Below, piece by piece: positions 1-12,558 of a DNA stretch of 64,000 bases. Numbering within the stretch: the stretch's first letter is position 1; each line of letters begins with the position of its first letter. Below the pieces are notes generated by a model. That model saw only the letters and a program-made list of their open reading frames with translations. It made no database searches and was not told where the DNA came from. The DNA lies in assembly GCA_030247855.1 (NCBI GenBank), contig JAPDRN010000080.1, positions 1-64,000 of the forward strand, given 5' to 3'. The stretch is from Knufia peltigerae (Eukaryota; Ascomycota; Eurotiomycetes; Chaetothyriales; Trichomeriaceae). The translations under genes were made by a program, and so were the position numbers.

Positions 1-680
1 TGTGTGTGTGTGTGTGTGTGTGAGTGAGGGAATGTCGTACTCGTAGATGTCTTTGTTCGTAATAAGGCGGAGGTGGAGGTGGTGGTGCTATTCGTACTCA
101 GTCATTGAAGATATAGTGCCCGCCACTGCACATCATCCCTCTTATTTCCTTTCTACCTTGTAGACCTCAATGTCGCGATTATAACATCCATCTTCACATA
201 CCTTACAAAAATTTATCTCCTTTGCATTTTCTAACTATCTACAGGACGTCGGCCTGCCAATCCGACACAAACTTGGAAAAAAAGTAATTTCTCTTACTTA
301 CCTCGACTTGGAAAGAATCTTGTGTGCAAATCTGAAAATCGCGGGGTACAAAGAAAAACGCTTGGAGTCAGCAGCATCATCGCCAGGTTGAAGACGATAA
401 TTTTGTCCCGGGTCCCCAATCCTTCAACAAGTGCTTGGGGGATAAGCAGTAGAGCCTGTTTCCCACGACAAGAGAAAGCATTTGTTTCTGTGACGAGACA
501 AGTCTCCCGTAAATACCTAGGTATCCTTGGAGGTGATCGTCGGCATCTTCGGCACGAAGTAGAAAAAAGAAAAAAAGATCGAAGCCTAGAACGGCCGTAC
601 TGCGGGACTGCATCGACACATTGTCAATCTTCCAACACCACTACCACCACTACGACTCGAAATTTTTGAACCCAATCGTC
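1..680. other. Window edge, TG microsatellite and RIB3 upstream region
   Basis: A (TG)n microsatellite occupies positions 1-22. The rest is pyrimidine-rich sequence leading into RIB3 and probably holds its promoter and 5' leader. An open frame runs through the last 350 bases in a different register, but it begins at a non-ATG codon and has no recognisable product. Confidence 0.5.
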
Positions 681-1391
681 ATGCCTTCTCGCAGCCCTCT
701 GCCCAAGGGATTCGACTCGATCGAATCCACGATCGAGGCCTTCCGCAACGGCGAGTTCATCGTGGTGCTGGACTCTCAGGACCGCGAAAACGAAGGAGAT
801 TTGATCATCGCCGCCCAAGACGTCACGGCCGAGAAGATGGCATTCATGGTCCGATACACGAGCGGGCTCATCTGTGCGCCCATCACGTCAAAGCTGGCGG
901 CCGAGTTGGAGCTGCCTCAGATGGTGGTGGACAATGAGGACCCGAACCGCACGGCCTACACCGTTTCCATCGACTCGAACGACGCCAGCGTCACGACGGG
1001 GATTTCGGCGCACGATCGTGCCTTGACCTGTAGAACCCTGGCCAGCCCAAAGGTCTCGGCGGCCAGCTTCAGACGTCCCGGACACGTTTTCCCGTTGAAA
1101 GCCCGGGATGGCGGTGTCCTCGAACGGACTGGCCACACCGAGGCCGCCGTCGAGTTTTGTCGATTGGCTGGGAAAGCTCCCGCCGGTGTCATCTGTGAGA
1201 TGGTCGAGGATGGAGAACCGGTCCAAGGGCAGACCATGATGCGAGAGCCGGGCATGATGAGACGAGACGCTTGTTTGGAGTTTGGGAGGAAATGGGGCCT
1301 CAAGGTCTGCACGATTGAAGATTTGGTCGATCATGTTCAGCATGAGAAGAAGGAGAATGGTGCTAATGGAGTTCTTAATGGGCATTCTTGA
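681..1391 (+). CDS. RIB3: 3,4-dihydroxy-2-butanone 4-phosphate synthase
   Basis: Makes 3,4-dihydroxy-2-butanone 4-phosphate and formate from ribulose 5-phosphate, supplying the four-carbon unit of riboflavin. The single exon encodes 236 residues, the usual size of the monofunctional fungal enzyme. Family hallmarks are visible: the acidic loop DRENEGDLI (about residues 34-42), the RRPGHVFPL segment, and GHTEAAV with the following LAGKAPAGVICE stretch, all in the expected order. The reading frame is open 20 codons further upstream, but only from a TTG codon; the ATG at 681, followed by MPSRSPLPKGFDSIE, matches where the family begins. There is no fused GTP cyclohydrolase II domain, as expected in fungi. 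Acts in the cytosol as a Mg2+-dependent homodimer (family knowledge). Assignment is secure. Confidence 0.95.
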   Translation: MPSRSPLPKGFDSIESTIEAFRNGEFIVVLDSQDRENEGDLIIAAQDVTAEKMAFMVRYTSGLICAPITSKLAAELELPQMVVDNEDPNRTAYTVSIDSNDASVTTGISAHDRALTCRTLASPKVSAASFRRPGHVFPLKARDGGVLERTGHTEAAVEFCRLAGKAPAGVICEMVEDGEPVQGQTMMREPGMMRRDACLEFGRKWGLKVCTIEDLVDHVQHEKKENGANGVLNGHS

Positions 1392-2955
1392 GATATTGTG
1401 TGATTTATGCTCGTCGAGACAAAAAAACACCCCAGACACGTACCTTGATATCTAGTACTTGCAAATCTGTGTTTTCTTGCAAATTATTATGATCCTTTGG
1501 GCCACCATGAGCACATCAGACTACGCTGAATAACGTACACTGGAGGTTGCACACTGTATCTATTACTCCGTATGTTTGTTCCTCGACTTGACATTCACTT
1601 GCGGAGTGTCTGCGTCTTATGTAATGTTCAAGGACCCTTTGTCGAGGGTCGTCTTGTCGCTTGAGGAGGGTTCTCGGATCGGTGGCCGACTATCTACCTA
1701 GATACTTATTCCGTACTCCGTATTTAATATTCGGTACGGAGTAACGATGGTCATATTCCAAACGTCTCTGAAACTTCTCACATCAGCGCTAACCATTCCA
1801 TCGTTTGAACAATTGGAAAGCTTGATCATCAGTTCAAAGAGCTTGTTATGGCCCAAGTATGCACTATCAAGCGACATCATCATCATATGTCGATAGCTAC
1901 GGAGTAGGTACGGTAAATTAAAGAGAGTCAATGTTCCTTGCGACAGAGAGAGCAATAGATTAACCAGATAGTTCATCACCCTAGGTTCTTGTTGTCGTCG
2001 TAAGACAAACGAGACAACGACACGCGTTCGGAAAGACTGCGCCTCGAACAAAGATTTTCTCGTTGTGCAATTTCACGAATCACTCTGGAGATTCGTAAGG
2101 CCAACCATCTTTTGCTACGAGCTACTCCGTACCTTGTCGGTAAATCACAAATTCTGGCCCCCCGTTTCGTCCGTGGGAAGACAGGCATGCTTTTGCGGGC
2201 ACATGGTCAAAATCCGACATTCCTACGAGGCGTTTTGCACCAGCCCCAAAAACCCGAATCGAAGGGTTGAAATGTGCGGTGTCTGGGGCTTATCAGTCAC
2301 AGCCTTCAACTTCTTACGAGTACCCTTTTTGACAAACAGGTTTGTGACTCTTTGAATGTGAACTGACGCCAGGGTTGTATGTGATTATTCTACTTTCTAC
2401 TCTGTCACCATCTGCTTTCAAACCTTCTCTTTTCATTTTCTCTCTTCCTCGACGCTTGTTGTTTGGACTCTGGCGCAGCACCTATTGCGTGTCTTGTTTC
2501 ACTTTACTTTGCCCAGTAAACAATTTTACTTCAAGGAGGTGGTTGAGACCTGTCTCTTATTTACGTTGCCTTTGGGGCGAAGGTGTAGTGCGGTACCTCC
2601 GTATCTGTCTACGATCGTTGTACGGAACATAAACCACTTTCCAATCGTATTTCCTTTGCTCGAGGGTGGTAGTTGTTCGCTTTTCTTGAATACGAAACAC
2701 TACTTCGGATTGCAAACCAAAAGCCGGACCATCTACAACGGTCGGCGTTTGTGGCCATTCGGGACGCGAAGAGATATCACACCGTGGTGGGTCAATATAC
2801 GAGGGAGGAACTATTACCATCTCGTCCGGGAGACATATACCTCGATCGAAATCCAACACGGAAAACTTATTGAGCACAAACAACAACAACAAAGCCCGTC
2901 ATACACCCGATATATCTGCGTCCTACGTACCTACCTTGGGAAAGGTCGAGCAAAA
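1392..2955. other. Intergenic region with five TACGGAGTA-type motifs
   Basis: No convincing gene. It holds five exact copies of the 9-mer TACGGAGTA or its complement (1564, 1714, 1735, 1898, 2123). The right part is probably promoter and leader for the membrane protein starting at 2956. That frame stays open upstream to about 2485, but only from a non-ATG codon and without protein-like composition. Confidence 0.5.
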
Positions 2956-3789
2956 ATGGCACCCAGCCCACGAAATCGATTCAACAACAATTACCAACCC
3001 GACGACATCATAAGCCACAACATCGGTGACTCCTCATCCTCCTCGCCGCTCACTGGCGCCAATACAATCAGCCGCAACAGGAACGACCACAACAACCATC
3101 TCAACTCCGGTTTGTCCAAGGGCACCGTCATCGGTATCATCGTCGCTGGCGTGGTTGTCATTCTCGCCATCGTAGCCGTCGTGATTGTGCGCCTCCGCCG
3201 ACGAAGAACTGGTGGGTCATACCGTGCCGCCAACGCCGGAGGAGGGTTCAACACCCGTGAAGCGCCGATCAAGGAAACGGAAGAGGTCAAGCCTGGACAC
3301 GAAAACGAACCCGAAAACGCCGCGACCCAGGGACTCTTGGGACACGCCGACGCACCGGCGATTGTGGCATGGGACGCGGACGAAGACCGAGAACTCCAGA
3401 ACGCGGGAGGCACTCAGGACGGGTTCGCCTACGGTCGGGGCGGGATGATACAGAGACCGAGACCTGCCAGCGTGGCGAGCTTCTCGAGTTTGAGCACGAG
3501 CATGGCGCCCCCGCCGAGGTACGAGGAGGCGACGGCCTCGTCCTCGTCTTCGGGGTCCGGGGCGGCGGCCCGGAGGAACTCGGACGGTGGACTGAGGCCG
3601 TCGATGTTGGACGACGGCGATCAGGAAGTCGGTAGAGGTCGATCACCGTCAAGAGAGCGTGGACCTAGTACGGATCGAGCTGGTGGAGGAGGGTCGAGGC
3701 CGAGGAGCGTCAATGGGGACCGAAGACGGAGCGTGTCGAGGTTCACAGAAGAAGGAATGGTGGACTTGAATTTGATCTCGAACAGATGA
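2956..3789 (+). CDS. Single-pass membrane protein with cytosolic PPxY motif
   Basis: Unrecognised 277-residue protein. Visible layout: a polar, Asn/Ser-rich N-terminal part (1-55) without a cleavable signal; one strongly hydrophobic helix at about 57-78 (GTVIGIIVAGVVVILAIVAV); then RLRRRR, which by the positive-inside rule puts the C-terminus in the cytosol. The 195-residue tail is disordered and rich in Ser, Arg, Gly and Glu. It contains PPRY (186-189) in the context APPPRYEEA, a PPxY motif of the kind bound by WW domains of Rsp5/Nedd4 ubiquitin ligases. This architecture recalls fungal trafficking adaptors and small wall or membrane sensors, but that is inference. The ATG at 2956 was chosen because it begins the protein-like part. 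Single exon. Confidence 0.7.
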   Translation: MAPSPRNRFNNNYQPDDIISHNIGDSSSSSPLTGANTISRNRNDHNNHLNSGLSKGTVIGIIVAGVVVILAIVAVVIVRLRRRRTGGSYRAANAGGGFNTREAPIKETEEVKPGHENEPENAATQGLLGHADAPAIVAWDADEDRELQNAGGTQDGFAYGRGGMIQRPRPASVASFSSLSTSMAPPPRYEEATASSSSSGSGAAARRNSDGGLRPSMLDDGDQEVGRGRSPSRERGPSTDRAGGGGSRPRSVNGDRRRSVSRFTEEGMVDLNLISNR

Positions 3790-4243
3790 GTGAAGCAGAC
3801 TCAGCGCCTATACTAATATTCTATAAGATGACTTTTCAGCCCATGCTTGATGGTTTGGGAGTTTGGAGTTTTGAGATCAGAATCAAACTTGGTTTGGTTG
3901 GTACACCGTATGAAAATGATTAATTGACTTTTCATTCATTTTTGTTTTCCTCCTTGCAACAAGGAGTAGGTAGGAATTCCACGACCACCTACTCTTGTAG
4001 ATGATACCAACTGCGACAAAACGCCAGCCAACGCCGTCCCGTCAAAGGGGATTTTGGGGTATCGATTTCTATTTAATATAACATTTTCCTTTTTCGTCAT
4101 GCCCGGGCAGTAGGCCGTGCCAGTGTTGACCACCGATTCCATGGCCCTGTTGAAATAAATAGCATACTCCAGTCAAAAACTGCCGTAGAGATATCATCAC
4201 TTTTGATTTTCCGCAGTCGTTTCCAATCCGAAAGACGACAACC
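3790..4243. other. Convergent intergenic region
   Basis: Lies between the 3' ends of the PPxY membrane protein and the TFIIE-beta gene. AT-rich, with probable 3' UTRs of both. Nothing else recognised. Confidence 0.5.
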
Positions 4244-4939
4244 CTATCTTCCTTGTGGTCTTTTATCCGAATAGTCCCTAAACAGCCCTTGCATGTGGGT
4301 ATTTGTGACTTTCTGACCGCGCCTGGTCGCCTTCTTCTTGGTCTTGGGCTTCGCAACAACATCTGTCCGTGCAGGTTCACCAGTAGATTTGTGGTTCATC
4401 CGACGGAGTTCCCGGATCGTGTCTTCCTCGGACGGGAGGGCAATTTGCGACCAGATATCTTTGAATTCCTGATCCAGTGGCACGTGCAAGGTCGGATCAT
4501 CCGCCCAGACTGTGCGTGGGTGGTTGTCCTTCCTGTTACGAACAACGAGGAGTTTATGCTGGGCTTCGAGCTTGTTGATTGCGGATTCCACATCGGGCCA
4601 TGTGTCTTTTAACTCGCGGACGTTGATGCCCATTGCGGACTCTTGGCCTTGGAGGTACTTGAGCAGGTCATCCCCGGAGGCGATATTGTGTTCAGGGCGG
4701 TACCTGTACGTGTCCGTCTCTGTGTCGTAATCGGCCTTTGGGTTCTTACTCAGGAAGGTCCGAAAGTACATAATCTGCTCTTCCGTCCGACGGTATTGTG
4801 GAAGGACATATTCCACCAACTCGTTCCAGCTGATCCTGTCAGGGAACTTCTCCTTCAACCGCCCGAGTGCGTAGATGACGTTCGTGCGGGCATCGCTGCC
4901 GGCAACGGACGTTTGTGTGGAGGAGAGGTAGGCAGACAT
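4244..4939 (-). CDS. TFA2: Transcription initiation factor IIE subunit beta
   Basis: Second subunit of TFIIE. With TFIIE-alpha it recruits and regulates TFIIH at RNA polymerase II promoters in the nucleus. The 231-residue product starts MSAYLSS and carries the winged-helix core region ALGRLKEKFPDRISWNELVEY (about residues 24-44), followed by the second winged-helix segment with LLKYLQGQESAMGINVRELKD. The C-terminal basic stretch KKKATRRGQK followed by THMQGLF is typical of fungal Tfa2. The reading frame continues 23 codons upstream from a TTG, but the ATG at 4939 matches the family start. Many fungal orthologs have a longer Ser-rich N-terminal linker before the first winged helix; here it is only about 20 residues. 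That could be a real shortening or an unseen upstream exon. No intron is needed. Transcribed divergently from MLP1. Confidence 0.88.
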   Translation of the reverse strand: MSAYLSSTQTSVAGSDARTNVIYALGRLKEKFPDRISWNELVEYVLPQYRRTEEQIMYFRTFLSKNPKADYDTETDTYRYRPEHNIASGDDLLKYLQGQESAMGINVRELKDTWPDVESAINKLEAQHKLLVVRNRKDNHPRTVWADDPTLHVPLDQEFKDIWSQIALPSEEDTIRELRRMNHKSTGEPARTDVVAKPKTKKKATRRGQKVTNTHMQGLFRDYSDKRPQGR

Positions 4940-5660
4940 GATTGTGGACGAAGGGCTTGTGAAGGAGACGCAGGCGACGAGGGAGACAGAGAGAGTGGCT
5001 CGAGTCAAAGGATCTCGTCCGGTTGCAGGATAATCTCAGATCATTATTCGAGGAAAGGAGAGACACAGGCCAAGTCGAACGTGGACAGGTCAAAGGACGC
5101 AAGGAACGGACTGGGCAGGTGAGTCTCTGATGCAGACCATCCAGATACAGTGAAATAATGGACAGGAAGAGTCAAGATACTGTTCACGATGATTTTGAGA
5201 AACCAGGTAATGAACCCCAGGCTGACGTTGAAATGAGTCCTCTATGAAGTGATCGTAATCCGGGGCATGAGATCTTCGCTGCAAGTAGGGAAGGTCAAGC
5301 GAGTGACTGGCTCTTTAAGCTTAAATCCCAAGGCTCGAATAGGCCGCAGCTGCCTGAAAACGTCCACCTTCCTGCGTGTCAGGTCACGTTTTCGTTCCTT
5401 GGACTTGCCCGCGCCGCATGTTGTTTATTGCATTCTCAATTACCCTTTACACGCTGTTTAACAACATTCCTCTTCACCACTTTCTCAACTTGCCTAACCG
5501 ACTGGCAATTCAAGAATCCTCTCACGCCATGGTGACGGGATTCTCAATCATTTTCATATTTCCTTGATCCTTGGGCGCTTGTGGTGGGCGCGCAGACTTC
5601 TCTCATATTCAATCTATCCTCCTCTAATACTCATCCCGCCGATTTGACTTCACATCAACC
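4940..5660. other. Divergent promoter region of TFA2 and MLP1
   Basis: 720 bp between two divergent start codons, so it probably holds both promoters and leaders. The right part is CT-rich, as is common upstream of fungal genes. No further gene is recognised. Confidence 0.55.
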
Positions 5661-8600
5661 ATGGCCGAAGACATTGATGTCCGAGCCATCTCGGCCTTCT
5701 CCTCACTTCCAGAGAACACCATCACAACGTTGCGCCAGACTCCTTCACCCGAGTTGATTGACGAGATCCTTCGCGCTTTTGTTCCAAAGATAAAAGAGTG
5801 TGAACAGACAAAGGCAAAACATGTCAAGACGGAGATTGAGCTTGAAGCCTACACGCGTAAAAATGACTCCAAGGTCAAGGCTCTTTCAGAGTCTCGGGAC
5901 AAGGCTCTCGAACAGGCAGGTAAACTGCGTGGTGAACTCCAGGTTGCTGGTGAGCATCCCCATTTGACCGATGATTGACCTTCCACTTATGTGATGTGCA
6001 GAAACTGCAAAGACCAGATTGGAAACCGAACTGGACCAGATGCGCTCTGCCACTTCGAATGAAAACTCTGAGATCAGCACGCTCAAGTCACGAGTCACCT
6101 CGCTCGAGGCTGCCAACCGCGATACTCTGGCTCTTCTTGAGTCCAAGACTACTGCATACGAAAGCCTGTCGCAGGACCTTGCCGCTCAGCATCAGAAAGC
6201 TGCAGAACTCCGGAAACAGATCACGACTCTCGAGCAATCAGTACAGTCCGCTAATGCCTCCGTTGCTAGCGCGAAGTTCAAGGAGCAGAGCCTTCTTCAA
6301 GAGGTGGAAATGCTTAAGAAGAATAATGAATGGCTGGAGAATGAACGGAAGATTAAGGCCGACGAACATACAAATTTCCGTAAGGAGAAGAACGCCCGAA
6401 TTTCGGAATTGTCCAGATCCAATGAACAATACATTGCTGATGCTGAAGCCTTGAGACGATCCGAGACTGCACTAAAGCATCGCTTGGAAGAGCAGGCAAC
6501 GAAACTCGAGGAGACGCTGGAGGAAATGCAAAAGATCCGCGAAGAAAAGATCTCATCAGATGAATCGCACCGAGTTGATCTTGAAAGTGTTACTAGGCTG
6601 GCTGATTTGCAGGCTGCGTCCGCCGAAACTGCCAAGCAACGAGTTCAAGAACTTTCTGTTGCCTTGGAAGAGGCCCGCGAAGAGGCAGCGGAAGAAGTTG
6701 GCACCATTCGCGCCGAGATCGAGTCTGAGCATAACGACCGTATTGCGGCCGAACAACGAATTGCCGAGCTCGAAAGATCGCTGGAAGAGCTATCAAATGA
6801 GCTCGAACAAGCCCGAGCACGACCAAGCACCCCTCAGCGTGGAATGAACGGCTCGGGCATCACTACACCTATTCGAGCTGGCACGCCTGGTGGCATATTT
6901 TCCCCTTCCTCCATCTCAAGGCCAAGGACTCAAATGACAATGACACAACTTTACAATGAGTACACGAAACTCGAAGGAGATCTCGCCAGAGAGAGACGAG
7001 CGAGTGAACAACTGCGCGAGAATCTTGACGCAATGGTCGAGGAGCTTGAAAACAACAAGCCAGAAATCGAAGAGTTACGGATGGACCACGATCGACTACA
7101 GAGTGAGGTTGTCGAGATGTCCAGCATCATGGACAGAGCCAATTTCGAGCGAGATTCTGCTGTCAAAGAACTCAAGCACTGCCAGGGTCACCTTGAGAGC
7201 AAGTCGAGAGAAGTCGAGGTTCTCACGCAGCAACTTCGCGACTCGGGCTCTCAGATCCGCTTCCTTCTTATCGAACAGCATGTTCGAGAACAAGGTGGCG
7301 CTATGTCTCGAGAGGACTTTGATGAACTTGAGAGGCAGGCCAATGAAGCCATGGCCCAGGACATGGCCAACTTGTCCGAGACTCAACAGTTGGTCAATCA
7401 GCGCCTCATCGTTTTTAAGAACATTGATGAGCTTCAACGACAAAACGAGGATCAACTCAAGACCATTCGTAACCTGGTTAGTGAACTTGAGAGCAGTGTG
7501 GCGAAGGAGAAGGAACAACAACAACTTGCTATGAAAGAGGAGCTCGAGCAGGCTCGTGCTCAAATCTCCTCATACCAGGACGAACTTAAGACTATGGTGG
7601 CTCAGACCAAGAGCTTCGTCAAGGAGAGAGACATGTTCCGCAATATGTTGACACGACGTGGTCACTTGTCCGGTGCACAAGTACATCCTACCGACTTCTC
7701 CAGATCGCTGCCTGTCCCTAACGGGGAGTCGCCAGCTGGTTCCGTAACAGGCGGCGAGTCTGATTATGCCAAGCTCCTCAAAGACCTGCAACATCACTTC
7801 GATACGTACCGACAAGAAGCATCCACCGACCATTCGGCGTTGAAGACGCAAGTTGATGAGTTGAGCAGAAAGAATTCCCAATTACAAACAGAGATCAGCC
7901 GCGCCATGGGACAACTGACTGCTGCTAATCAACGATATGAGATGCTCCAAGCCAACTACAGCTCTCTCAAGACCGAGAACGGAGAAATCCAGAAAAGATC
8001 GTACGCTGTCATGGATAATGCCAATAAGCAGGAAGTCAAAGCGCAGCAAGTAGCCGAAGAACTTGTTGAGGCCAGAGCTCTTGTAGAGAGCTTGCAGCGT
8101 GATTCTGCCAACCTCAAAGCTGAGAAGGATCTCTGGAAGACCGTGGAGCGAAGACTGATCGAAGACAATGAGTCTTTACGAAACGAACGAGGTCGACTAG
8201 ATCAGCTAAATGCAAGCCTACAATCAATCATCAACGAGCGCGAGCAGACTGATGCAGAGAGCAGACGTCGTCTTCAAGCACAAGCCGAATCACTAGAATC
8301 AGAGCTCCAGTCTGTGAAGAGGAAGCTCAACGACGAGATCGAGGAAAGCAAAAAGGCCTCCATGAGACGTGAATATGAACACGAGCAGAGTCAAAAGAGG
8401 ATCGACGACCTCGTTACAACATTGGGCTCTACCAAGGAAGAGCTGGCTTCGGCCAAGACAGCAAGAGATCATCTTCAAGCCAGAGTCGACGAACTTTCGG
8501 TCGAACTTCGCTCTGCAGAAGAGCGTCTGGAGGTTCTGACCAGACCTGCCGAACCTGCCGCCCAAGAAAAGGGTTCAGAGGAGAACAGTCTCACCAAGGA

Positions 8601-11465
8601 GCAAGAATTGTCTGTAGAGATTTCTGAACTCAAGCGAGACCTCGACCTCAAAGTTGCTGAGCTTGAGAGAGCCAACGAACAGGTTGAGGTCTACAAGAAT
8701 ATTAGTCAGTCGAGCGAGGAGCGACTTCAAGAGCTTGGTGAAACCAATGACCAGTATCGGGAGGAGACAGAAGCTATGCTTGCTGAGAAGGATGGCAAGA
8801 TCAAGGACCTTGAGCAACGCATTGAAGATGTCTCTTCAGAGCTCAGCACTACCAACTCGGAGCTATCGAAGCTGCGCGATGAACAGGCAGAAGCAGGTCG
8901 CAAACTCGACGAACAAAAGGCTGGCTTTGAAACTGAAATTGAACGCCTCAAGGAGGAAGCTGAGAAGAGCGCCGAGCAAGCTCAGTTCAACCTGGAAGCC
9001 TCCAAAGTGCAAGCACAGATCGCCACAGAGGCCCAACAAAATTACGAGAATGAGCTTGTCCGACATGCAGATGCCGCAAAGGCACTCCATACAGTACGAG
9101 AGGAAGCCAATCAGCTCAAGCTGGAGGCCGTTGACCTACGTACTCAGGCCGCCACTGTAAAGGCTGACCTCGAACAGAAAGAGTCTAGCTGGAACGAATT
9201 GAAGGATCGCTACGAGAGAGAAGTGTCTGATCTCAAGCAACGCCGAGAAGAAGTCATGCAACAAAACACTCTGCTTCATAATCAACTTGAACGATTAACA
9301 CAACAAATCAGCACCCTCCAACGTGACCGGGCCGCTTTAGCTGAGGGCGAGAATGCTGAAGGGCCCACACAGTCATCTATCGACCTCGACGAGTCACAGG
9401 AGATGATCAGATATTTGCGACGTGAAAAGGAGATCATTGAGGTTCAACACCACATTTCAGTCCAGGAGAGCAAGAGATTGCGCCAACAGCTGGAACTTGC
9501 TCAATCTCAATTGGATGACACTCGACTGAAGCTTGACCAGCAACGTCGCGCAGAAGTGGATGCTGAGCGTAACGCCATCAACCACAACAAGCTCATGGAG
9601 ACCTTGAACGAGCTGAACCTTTACCGAGAAAGCAGTGTGACTTTACGGGCGGAGGTGAAGCAAGCGAAGGATTCCCTCGGTGAGAAATCTAAACGTGTGG
9701 AAGAGCTCGAGGGCGAAATCCACACTTTGAACGCTCGTGTTGCAGAACTCGAAAATCTCGTCGAACTTCGTGAAGGTGAGCTGAAGCTGAGCCAGGAAGA
9801 TCGTGATCATTGGCAACAACGCTGTCAGAACATTCTTTCCAAGTACGACCGTGTTGACCCGGCCGAGCTGGAGGCCCTCAAAGAGCAGCTCACGACATTA
9901 GAAAAGGAACGTGATGACATCAAGATGCAACTTGAAAATATTGCTGCTGCACGCGACGAGGCACAGAATGCTCTGCAAGAGCATGTTGATGGCCTGCCTA
10001 ATGTCATCAAGGTTGCCAAAGCAGAACAAAAGAATGTGCTTGAGACTCAATTCAAGGATGTCTTGAGGAAGAATCGCACGGCGCTTAATGAGACAAAAGC
10101 CGAACTCGACGCTGCGCTAGCTGAAAAAGGTGCCCTGCAGGAGGAGCTCGATTCTGCCAAAGCACAGCTTGCATCTGCACCTGCCCCTACTGAAAACACG
10201 TTGTCTACCCCTCAAGCCAACGGAGAAACTGAGGCCCCGATGAACGACGCACCTACTGATGGCCCAAGTGACACTTCCAATAATTCAGCAGTGGTCGAAC
10301 TTGAAGCCAAAATCAAGGAGTTGGAAGCCTCTCTTGCCGCCAAGGACAAAGAAATCCAAGACATCACATCTTCACAGGATGAAAAGTACAACAACAGGGT
10401 ATCAGCCATGGAGAAGATACTTAACAAGCGTCTTCAAGAAGTAAAGACTGAGGCCCAGCAGGCAAAGGCAGCTGCATTGGAGGAATTGCGCACTAAACTT
10501 GATGCTGAGCATCAACAGGAGATGGAAGCTCTGAGAGCCAGCTCTGTTCCTGTTGCCGCGGACCTGCAGAAAGTCACTGACGATGCTTCGAATGCTGCGA
10601 CCGAGACAGCTCCGAGTGCCGCCACTGAGGCCCCTGCACCCATTAGTCCTGAGCAGCTTACGGATGAAGTTCTGTTGGCCATTCCAGAAGATAAAGCCAG
10701 ATTCCTGGTCCAGAACCATGAAGTTCTCCGCAGAATGGTTCAGACTAATATCCGCAACCGAGTGGAAAAGGAGAGAGAGAGCATTCGCGAGGCCATTCGA
10801 AAGGAGATCATGGAAGAAGGGACGACTCAAGGCAACGGTCCTTCCTCACAGCAGGTCGAAGAATTGGAGCGACGATTCAACGACGAGAAGGAAAACATAA
10901 TCAAGCAGAAAGAGTCTGAATTCAATGCTGAGAAGGAGACCCTGATCAAACAGTATGAGGAAAACCTTGCGCGAGAGAAGCAAGCTCTGATCGTCAGGCA
11001 TCATGAAGAGCTGAGCTCACAGAAACTCCAATTCGACCAAGAGTCGGAAAGGAAGATACAAGAACAAGTGCGCAACGCTGAACAAATGATGGAGAAGCGT
11101 GGCGCCGTAAAGCTCAATATGGCGACAAATAAAGCCGCAGCGGCAACTGCGAAATTGGAGGTTGTCAAGAAGGCTGCGGAAGAGACCCCTGAGAAGCCTG
11201 TTGGGGAAGTCTGGGAGATAGCCAAGGACACCAGACCTCCGCCAGCGGCTCCGAAACCAGCGGCCTCTGCCAACCCAGCTCCTTCTGCCGTGTCTGCTCC
11301 TGCTGCTGCTCCGGCTGCGGCTACCACTGCCTCTGCTCCAGCGAGCGCTCCCGCGCAGCCTCCCGCAACGCCAGACGGCAAAATTAATGGGAACTCGCAG
11401 GCTACATCCACCGGGGAATCTACAGCTGCCGTCATCAAGACTGAAGCACCGGTACAGAACCCTCA

Positions 11466-11500
<35 letters not shown>

Positions 11501-11862
11501 TTGGAACACAAGCAGCCACGTCTGTGACTGGCAAGCAATCTCAGACAGGCGGAGCTGCTTTGATGCATCAATTGCAATCGGGTATTCCACGTGGTGGTTC
11601 CATTCGTGGTCCTCGGGGCAGCAGTATTCCTCGAGGAAGAGGCGCGCCGCGAGGTCGAGGTGGCGCATCACACGTACAGACCGGTGTTCCACAGCAGACT
11701 CGGGGAGGCGGCAATGTGGGTAGTCCGAGTCGAGGAAATCTGAACCCACAAGCTGCACAGTTTACTCCAGGTGGTAGCAACAAACGCGCGCGGGAAGATG
11801 GAGGACCTGCCGATGATGCCGGTCAAGGAAAGCGAATTCGTGGTGAAGGAGCGTCATCTTAA
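5661..11862 (+). CDS. MLP1: Nuclear basket nucleoporin Mlp1/Tpr-like protein
   Basis: Very long coiled-coil protein of the nuclear pore basket, which acts in mRNA export surveillance, chromatin tethering and spindle checkpoint function (family knowledge). Two exons, 5661-5949 and 6002-11862, are joined by a 52-bp intron with a GTGAGC donor and a TGCAG acceptor. The product is 2049 residues, close to fungal Mlp1/Nup211 length. Residues from about 45 to 1780 are almost continuous heptad coiled coil, broken by a Ser/Thr/Pro linker near 370-400. A block at about 1225-1355, beginning LRREKEIIEVQHHISVQESK, is the conserved Tpr/MLP1 domain. The C-terminus is non-coiled: Ala/Pro-rich, then twelve glutamines (1918-1929), then an RGG/RG-rich tail and a basic KRAREDGG segment likely used for nuclear localisation. 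The start ATG lies in a good context (CAACCATGG). Length and domain order leave little doubt. Confidence 0.93.
11464..11499 (+). repeat. CAG/CAA tract encoding polyglutamine
   Basis: Twelve consecutive glutamine codons (one CAA, the rest CAG) near the 3' end of the MLP1 coding region. The nearly pure CAG run is a likely site of length variation between strains. Confidence 0.9.
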
Positions 11863-12558
11863 ACTCATCAGGGTCTTAATTTCATTTGTTATGTGTGGTA
11901 ATGGGGGATGGTTATATCTGCGATAAAAGAGAGGAGATCTTTGCATGGCTACGGCGAACCAAGGACTTGCATGATGTGGTTTTTTGTGTCTATTCAATCT
12001 TTACGAGACGGTCGACCTGAACTTAACTCGGAAAGATGAGTTGAGAAAATTCGAAGATGAGAAAAGGGGTCCGGTCGGCTTAGTCTAGTCTCGTCTACAA
12101 AGTCTTTACTGTAGACCTTATGGATCTGTATCATACATGGCTATACATTCGGGATACCAAATGCCTGGGCGTTGCTCTGTGCTTGAAAGGTTTTTGCTTC
12201 CCTGGTTGTGTGGCGGTTGTAGATGTAGACCAAATGAATTGACCGCATGAGATCAGGCTACCAGACGGCGGACGTGACAAGGAAAGGGTATGCAATGTCA
12301 CATTAGACACACTATTTAAGTAGTTTCAAAGATCGATATACAGTAAGTACAAAGGGGATTGAGGAATGTGTGTATATACTTGATACTGGGAAGTAAACAG
12401 ACACTCCTACTGCACGAACAAGGTTACAATAACACATTGATGCTTTGCGTCTGCCTCACGCTTTCAACAGAATGTTGAACGGCAAGATGGTGCAGAAAAA
12501 GGGGTTGTCGAAGTCTGTACGGACCTCTATACTCTCCTTCAGCACCATCGTCGTCGTC

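Noticed and set aside
2485..2955. N-terminal extension of the PPxY membrane protein to 2485
   Set aside because: The extension starts from a non-ATG codon and its composition is unlike protein; the ATG at 2956 begins the protein-like part.
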